From Rebecca billardiae RCC1528 (lineage: Eukaryota; Haptophyta): a DNA stretch of 64,000 bases. The DNA lies in assembly GCA_965240325.2 (NCBI GenBank), contig OZ251254.1:558001-622000 (forward strand), written 5' to 3'. Within the stretch, counting starts at the first letter, position 1; each line of letters begins with the position of its first letter. This document shows, in pieces, positions 59,103-64,000 of this stretch. The position numbers were made by a program, and so were the translations under genes. Below the pieces are notes generated by a model. That model did no database searches, was not told where the DNA came from, and saw nothing but the letters and a program-made list of their open reading frames with translations.

Positions 59103-59180
59103 CCTAATAATCATAATCATAATCATAATCATAATCATAATCATAATCATAATCATAATCATAATCATAATCATAATCAT
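59103..59180. repeat. ATAATC hexanucleotide microsatellite
   Basis: About twelve units of (ATAATC), then GATGAT and AT-rich repeats to 59250, in the spacer between glucokinase and the next gene (58898-59365), which otherwise holds nothing recognised. Confidence 0.95.
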
Positions 59181-59250
59181 GATGATGATGATAATGATAA
59201 TGATAGTAGTAGTATATATTATTTATAATAATATATATAATAATAATAGT

Positions 59251-59372
59251 GTCGCGGACAACAACACTCGGGCACTGCCGACGACGAATCAGGACGAGAC
59301 CTGCGGCGGCTGCGCCGTCCTACTCCTGTGACTGTGTCGTTAAATCATATATATATAGAATGAGTCTAAACC
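59251..59372 (-). repeat. Dispersed repeat, copy 2
   Basis: Reverse complement matches 25433-25525 (shared blocks gatttaacgacacag, gtaggac and gattcgtcg-cggcagtgcccga). It overlaps the last codons of the minus-strand gene that ends at 59366. Confidence 0.75.
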
Positions 59373-60817
59373 GAGCGCCGAAGCTCAGGCAGGCTGAAGA
59401 TGTCGGTGAGCACCGCCGCCTCGGCGCTGATGTTCCGTTCATGATGGCCGCCGCTACCGTAGTCAGTGTGGGCGGATCGTGCCGCGCGTCCCGCGGTGCT
59501 TGATGCAGCGCCCGCCGCCATCTGCGTGCGGCCGTCGTCGCGTTCGGCGCCGCCCCGCCCGCCCTCGCCCTGCCCGTGCTCAGTCTCGTGCTTGGCCTTG
59601 ACATTGTGCCACGCAAATGGGAACAAGGGCCACGCGATGCGCGCGGCCGCGAGCGCGGCGCGTATGCTGCGCCGCTCAGCTCCAAGGCTCGGGTGCCGGG
59701 CGCCGGTGCGCGCACGGGCAGCGCGCGCGGCCATGCCGGCGAGCGCGGCGCTTGGGCTGAACCGCTCTGCGCGGCTGGTGTGCAGCGCGAGCACAGGCAG
59801 CGGCTCTTGCTCGCCGAGCGCTGAGCTGACCGCGCGCGCGGCGTAGCACGCCAGGTGCAGCCGCTCGCGCATCCGACCGAGCGGCGCGGCCTCCGCCTCG
59901 GCGGCCGGCGTCTCGCCGCCGCCGCCGCCACTCCGCCGCGGCTCGCCAGGGCGGGGAGCGCCGGAGCGCAGCGAGCGATTCGATTTCGAATAATCATGTT
60001 CGGCCGCGAGGAAGAAGACCGCGCGGATGTCTTGCAGCCGGTATGTGAGGTGGACCTCGTTGAGGAGCGAGCTGAGCGGCAGGGCGCCTGCGGGGTACTC
60101 GCGCGCGGCCGCCTCGACGAACAGGCGCGCCCGCGCCGCCATCGCGGGCCACTGCCCGTCGTAGCAGTTCGCGTCTGCCGGCTGCACAAAGCGGCTGAAG
60201 TAAATCCGCTCGGCGTCGGCCTTGCTCGCGCTCGCGGCGCGGAGCGCGGCGAGGCGCTTGCTGACGTAGACGGCGGGGTCGGCCGCGCACCTGCGCTCCG
60301 GCGAGGCCTTGCGCCCGTACGCGTCGTTGGCGAACGCCTCGTGCCGCGCCTCCGGCCGCAGGCGGGCAAAGACCCAGCCAAGCCGCAGCGGGCCGATGCC
60401 TTTGCGCGTGCGCGGGTGGGTGAGCGGCCTGGTGTACGCGGTCGCAGGCAGCGCGGCGTGGAGCAGCGAGGCGGGGGCCCGCGTGGGCGGGTGCCCTGCC
60501 AGCTCGCGCACGCACGCGTCGAGGAGCGCCTCCAGCGCCGTCACGTTGGCGCGGCGGCCGCGCAGCACGCGCTGCCGCACCTCGAGTGGGCACTCGAGCA
60601 TGTGCACGGCGACGCCCTCGGCGGCGAGGCGCGGGCGGAGGGCATCGAGCGCGGCGGGTGCGCGTGCGACGCTCCGTGCACAGCGGACGTTGCCGTGGAG
60701 CGGCGAAGCCATCGCCGCAAGCACGGGGATGACAAGCCCAGTGGGCGCATGCCGCGTCGCCATCGTTCGTATAGCCAGATTGTGCTGAAACCGTGTGTTC
60801 ACATAAGTACTGTGCAT
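59366..60817 (-). CDS. Protein of unknown function
   Basis: 483 residues from the ATG at 60817 (MHSTYVNTRFQHNLAIRT); an ATG at 60763 (MATRHAPTGLVIPVLAAMAS) is as likely and places a hydrophobic stretch near the N-terminus. No family is recognised. The middle part (GPLRLGWVFARLRPEARHEA, AVYVSKRLAALRAASA, DAERIYFSRFVQPADANCYD, NEVHLTYRLQDIRAVFFLAA) has a globular, conserved look. The C-terminal third is low-complexity and Ala/Arg-rich, and the last codons run into a dispersed repeat, so the original C-terminus may have been replaced. High GC3 supports coding. It is divergent from the cyclin-Y-like gene. Confidence 0.55.
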   Translation of the reverse strand: MHSTYVNTRFQHNLAIRTMATRHAPTGLVIPVLAAMASPLHGNVRCARSVARAPAALDALRPRLAAEGVAVHMLECPLEVRQRVLRGRRANVTALEALLDACVRELAGHPPTRAPASLLHAALPATAYTRPLTHPRTRKGIGPLRLGWVFARLRPEARHEAFANDAYGRKASPERRCAADPAVYVSKRLAALRAASASKADAERIYFSRFVQPADANCYDGQWPAMAARARLFVEAAAREYPAGALPLSSLLNEVHLTYRLQDIRAVFFLAAEHDYSKSNRSLRSGAPRPGEPRRSGGGGGETPAAEAEAAPLGRMRERLHLACYAARAVSSALGEQEPLPVLALHTSRAERFSPSAALAGMAARAARARTGARHPSLGAERRSIRAALAAARIAWPLFPFAWHNVKAKHETEHGQGEGGRGGAERDDGRTQMAAGAASSTAGRAARSAHTDYGSGGHHERNISAEAAVLTDIFSLPELRRSV

Positions 60818-61457
60818 CCATAGGTACTATCTACAGTCTGATGAAGAAACTGTAGTTGTGGAGTGATTATAGGGGTTGGAGAAGCCGCGTTTCTATGTGC
60901 ACGAGCGAAACGTTTTCGTCAGCAATTAGATAACCACATGTCATCACTTGAGCCGTTCTTCGTCATCAAAGACCCGTTTCGCTATGAATATATTCAATTT
61001 TGATTGCTGCGCTTGAATACGCGTGTTTGCCTCAGTCATTTTGAGCGCGCCTGGTTAATGACCTGTTGTGCTCTGATTACGGTGTTCGAGCGCAGATGAG
61101 TATGACCTCATCACCAAATCTGCCAAATCATCGGACGGGCTCGAGGCGTATTCATCAAGTCTGACCGAATTATATGAGTACCAACGGCGGGTACCATCAC
61201 CTGCATGTGCCCTTACCCAATATGGCTATATCTCAACTTCCGCAGCTCGGCTTGCATCCCGGTGACTCCAATCCAGGCCAAACGGCGGATTCTGCCAGGA
61301 GATGCGCCCGTCGCCGCCCGTGTGGGTATTCGGTTACGTTAATGCCCGGGCGCGAGCGCCAAAGATAGCTCGCCGGTGATTAGGCGGCGCGCGCCGGTGG
61401 CGTGCGTTGGGAACGATCAGGAAGGCTCGTGAGCAACAGACCGGGGAAGGGGCGGGT
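60818..61457. promoter_or_regulatory. Shared upstream region of the unknown and cyclin-like genes
   Basis: 640 bases between two divergent starts, clearly lower in GC (about 60,830-61,340). No gene or defined motif seen; promoter function is inferred from gene orientation. Confidence 0.3.
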
Positions 61458-63156
61458 ATGGACCGCCAGCAGAGACCACCACAACACATCGACGGCGCCG
61501 GCGCCGAGCCCGAGGGCGGGGGCTGCGCGCGCGCCGCGCCGGAGGCCATGCTCTCGCGCTCGGGTACGCACAAGGCGCTGTACCCCGCCGCGGACTCCGC
61601 ATCCGCCGCCCAGCCGCCGCCGGCGGCGCGCTGGAAGCTTGCTCGGCAGCCGAGCGAGCTCTCCGCCGTCCTCACGGAGAGGGAGGGCGGCGCGTCGCTC
61701 GACGGCTTGATGGCCGTGCCCAGGTGCGGCTCGAGCGGCTCGAGCGCTCGAGGACGCCGCCTCACGCGGCAGTCGCTCCCAGAGTCGCACGGCCCCGTCG
61801 TCGTCCCGGAGAACATCCGCGAGGCGTGCGACGCGGACGCGACGGTGCTGGTCACGCGCGCGCTCGCGAAGGAGCTCGACCTGCGCGTGGCGTCGTCGCG
61901 GCTGTCGCACCTGGACGTAGCGTGGCAGCTGAGCCGGCTCGACGTGGCCGACCAGGCCCTCGAGGCCGCCGACGAGGACGCCCTCGCCGAGGCCGAGCTG
62001 TTTGCCGGCATCGGCGCCGCGGTCGGGCTCCACGTCAACCACGGCGCGCGCCTGCTCAAGGCGGCGGGCGAGGTGTGGGGCGCGTTCGGCGCGCCCTCGG
62101 CGGGGCGGCGGGTTGGCGCGGACTCGTCCTTCGACGCGCAGCTCGCGCTCGCGCTCGACGAGCGCTTCGCGCCCCTCAGCCGCACGCCCGCCGGCGCGTG
62201 CTCGCAGCCAGGGCCCTCGCCGCCAGCCTCGGCGCGGCGCGCGCGCAGCTCGCGCCGCTCGCGCCCGTCCGCCGGCGGCGCGGGCTCGCCGCAGCGCTTC
62301 TCGGAGGCGGGCGTCGTGCGACTGCTCCGACTGCTGCGCGCTGAGCTGCAGCTCGACCTCGAGGTGCGTGCCGCCGCCGAGCCCTCCCCAGCGCGCGCGC
62401 GCGCGCGCGCATCGGCACAAGCGCGCCCGCGCTCGCGCCGCGCCCGGCCTGCCGCTTTCGCACACCTGCACAGCCGCTGCTGCCGCGCGCGCGCTCGCGC
62501 TGACGCGTCGTGGCCGGCCCTGCCGCGCGTGCGCGCGCGCACGCGCCCGCCCGCAGGTCTTTGTCCTGGCGTACGTGTTCGTCGAGCGCTCGCTGCCGCA
62601 CCACGCGACGTCCGCCGACGCCGCGCCGGGCGCGCTCCCGGCCGCAGGGCCGGGCGGCGGTGCGCTGTCGGTCCTCAGCGGCGCCTCCTGGCGCCCCGTG
62701 CTGCTGGGCGCGTTGCTGCTGGCCGCCAAGGTGCGCGCGCGGCGCAGCGTGGTCGCGCGCGCGCGCCAGGGCGTCCGCCTCGTCAGCCACGCCCTCCTTC
62801 GCCCGCCCCCGCGCTCGCACGCGCCTCTTGCTGAGCTCACGGCCCCTTCCCCGCACCCACACCCGCGCGCACGCTCCCGCTCCTCCCGCGCCCCCCTCCG
62901 CGCTCACCAGGTGTGGTGCGACGAGAGCATCTGGCTGAGGGACGTGCGCGAGAGGCTGAGCGCGCACTTCGAGCTCGGGCACCTCGGGGTGCTCGAGCAG
63001 GCCGTGGCGCAGCGCATCGGCTTCCGCTTTGGCGTGCCCACCAAGGCGTTCTTCACATACCTCTACAGCCTGCGCGACTTTGGGCGGCAGCGGCTGCGCG
63101 CGCGCGGCGAGGAGCCCGTGCGCGCGGTGCGCCGGAGGCGGCGGATGACGGCGTGA
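61458..63156 (+). CDS. Cyclin-Y-like cyclin-fold protein
   Basis: Three exons, 61458-62363, 62557-62730 and 62911-63156, in phase 0 with GT-AG borders, give 441 residues from the ATG MDRQQRPPQHIDG. The first 280 residues are polar or helical and not assigned. The cyclin box spans the exon junctions: VVRLLRLLRAELQLDLE, VFVLAYVFVERSLP, WRPVLLGALLLAAK, VWCDESIWLRDVRE, then LEQAVAQRIGFRFGVPTKAFF. The order matches cyclin Y/PCL-type cyclins (LGAxLLAxKVWxDxxxW). Such cyclins activate CDK14-16/Pho85-type kinases, often at membranes; partner unknown here. Confidence 0.82.
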
Positions 63157-63626
63157 GCGGTGCTGAGCAGGAGCCGGGAGTGGGGCGTGCGGTGCCTGCA
63201 CTGCTGGCTCAGCAGAGCCCGGGCGCGGCGGTAGTGCCGCGCCGCCGAGTGTGCCCGGCGCCGATGCCGGGCCGTCTGGCGCGCGGCCCGCCCGCCCCCG
63301 GGGCCCAGGCGTGAGCCGGCGTTGCGACGCGTGAGCGGCCCGCACGGCGCACTGTCCCGGACCGTCGAGGCAGGCCACGGAGTTACATACTCTTATTAAA
63401 GAGCTCTCTCTCTCTCTCTCATAGCAGTAGTACGAGACTGATCGCCAGTTTCCGCGCCGCTGAGTCGGCCGCCATGTAATAAATTAATAACAAGTTAAAG
63501 TATATCCGGAATCCGATTTAGAGACCGCAGAATCTGCTATATATCATCAATCATCTGTTACTGTAATTACTCCGCGCCGTCATTAAATCTGATGTCGTCG
63601 TCGTAGACGTAGTAGTCAGCATATAT

Positions 63627-63682
<56 letters not shown>

Positions 63683-64000
63683 AGACCGACTACAGCACTA
63701 GAGTACATGCTGCATCAGTCAGGCAATCGCGGGCAATAAGAGGTCAGAGATCTCACGGCTAGTCGTCTGCTCGGTTTCTTAAGCCGTTTCTTACGGCTGC
63801 CAGGTCCGCCCGCAGCGACAGGCGCGGGGGGCGCATCAGGGGGGCTGAGCCCCCCGCTGAGTCTTTGACTTTAGGCCCGGCCGGCGAGGCCGAAGAAAAC
63901 ATATTTGGGCCGGCCGTTTTGATGGAGCAAATCTGGCATGATGTTGCATGAATGCTGCGCGCACTGGCCAGGAGTAAGTCATCAGGACGAGAAGTCGGGA
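63157..64000. other. Window end, 3' flank with microsatellites
   Basis: No gene recognised. It has a CT run (63402-63420), a (TA)n run of about 50 bases (63630-63678), and a 7-bp stem GGGGGGC-TGA-GCCCCCC near 63839-63855. Confidence 0.6.

Overview
The window looks like a nuclear contig from a very GC-rich unicellular eukaryote, most probably an alga with complex plastids; a haptophyte is my best guess but not proven. The reasons are short spliceosomal introns that can be placed to the base in several genes, near-saturated GC at third codon positions, poly-Pro/Ser glycoprotein sequence, F-box/RCC1 and cyclin-fold proteins, many microsatellites, and bacterial-type enzymes (glucokinase, ClpX, ViaA/RavA-like) carrying N-terminal extensions that look like targeting sequences. 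No rRNA, tRNA or CRISPR was recognised.

Layout. 0.8-6.9 kb: a CDKL-type kinase (-) head to head with an N-myristoylation-type alpha/beta-hydrolase-fold protein (+) that has lost two catalytic residues and ends in two ubiquitin-interacting motifs. 7.5-11.5 kb: two tandem F-box/RCC1 paralogues, the second frameshifted in its zinc-binding N-terminus; a third paralogue lies at 31.4-32.9 kb (-). 11.85-16.9 kb: a single large ORF joining a ViaA-like VWA domain to a RavA/MoxR-like AAA+ ATPase. A near-identical copy lacking the N-terminal part lies at 25.7-29.9 kb. Between the copies are a decayed coiled-coil locus with tandem repeats, a Ulp1-protease repeat element (19.1-21.3 kb), a short inverted-repeat element (21.7-22.35 kb), and a six-exon gene (-) for a predicted type I surface protein (signal peptide, RTX-like GGxGDD repeats, poly-Pro stalk, transmembrane anchor).

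33.4-45.5 kb is a housekeeping block: an HPD/J-like protein (-) divergent from an eight-exon ClpX (+), a diacylglycerol/sphingosine-kinase-like lipid kinase and an MFS transporter. 45.6-54.8 kb is a mobile-element island: a recently inserted gag-only LTR retrotransposon with identical 310-bp LTRs and a TATAT target duplication, a 2-kb terminal-inverted-repeat element, and a second, decayed Ulp1 element. 55-63.2 kb holds an EF-hand protein (-) divergent from a seven-exon glucokinase (+), an unrecognised protein (-), and a cyclin-Y-like protein (+).

How they fit together: four divergent pairs share 340-640 bp intergenic regions. The J-like/ClpX pair is the most suggestive of co-regulated protein quality control. 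The main candidate for an unusual system is the eukaryotic VWA-AAA+ fusion and its recent duplicate. Most other genes are ordinary cell functions interrupted by repeats.
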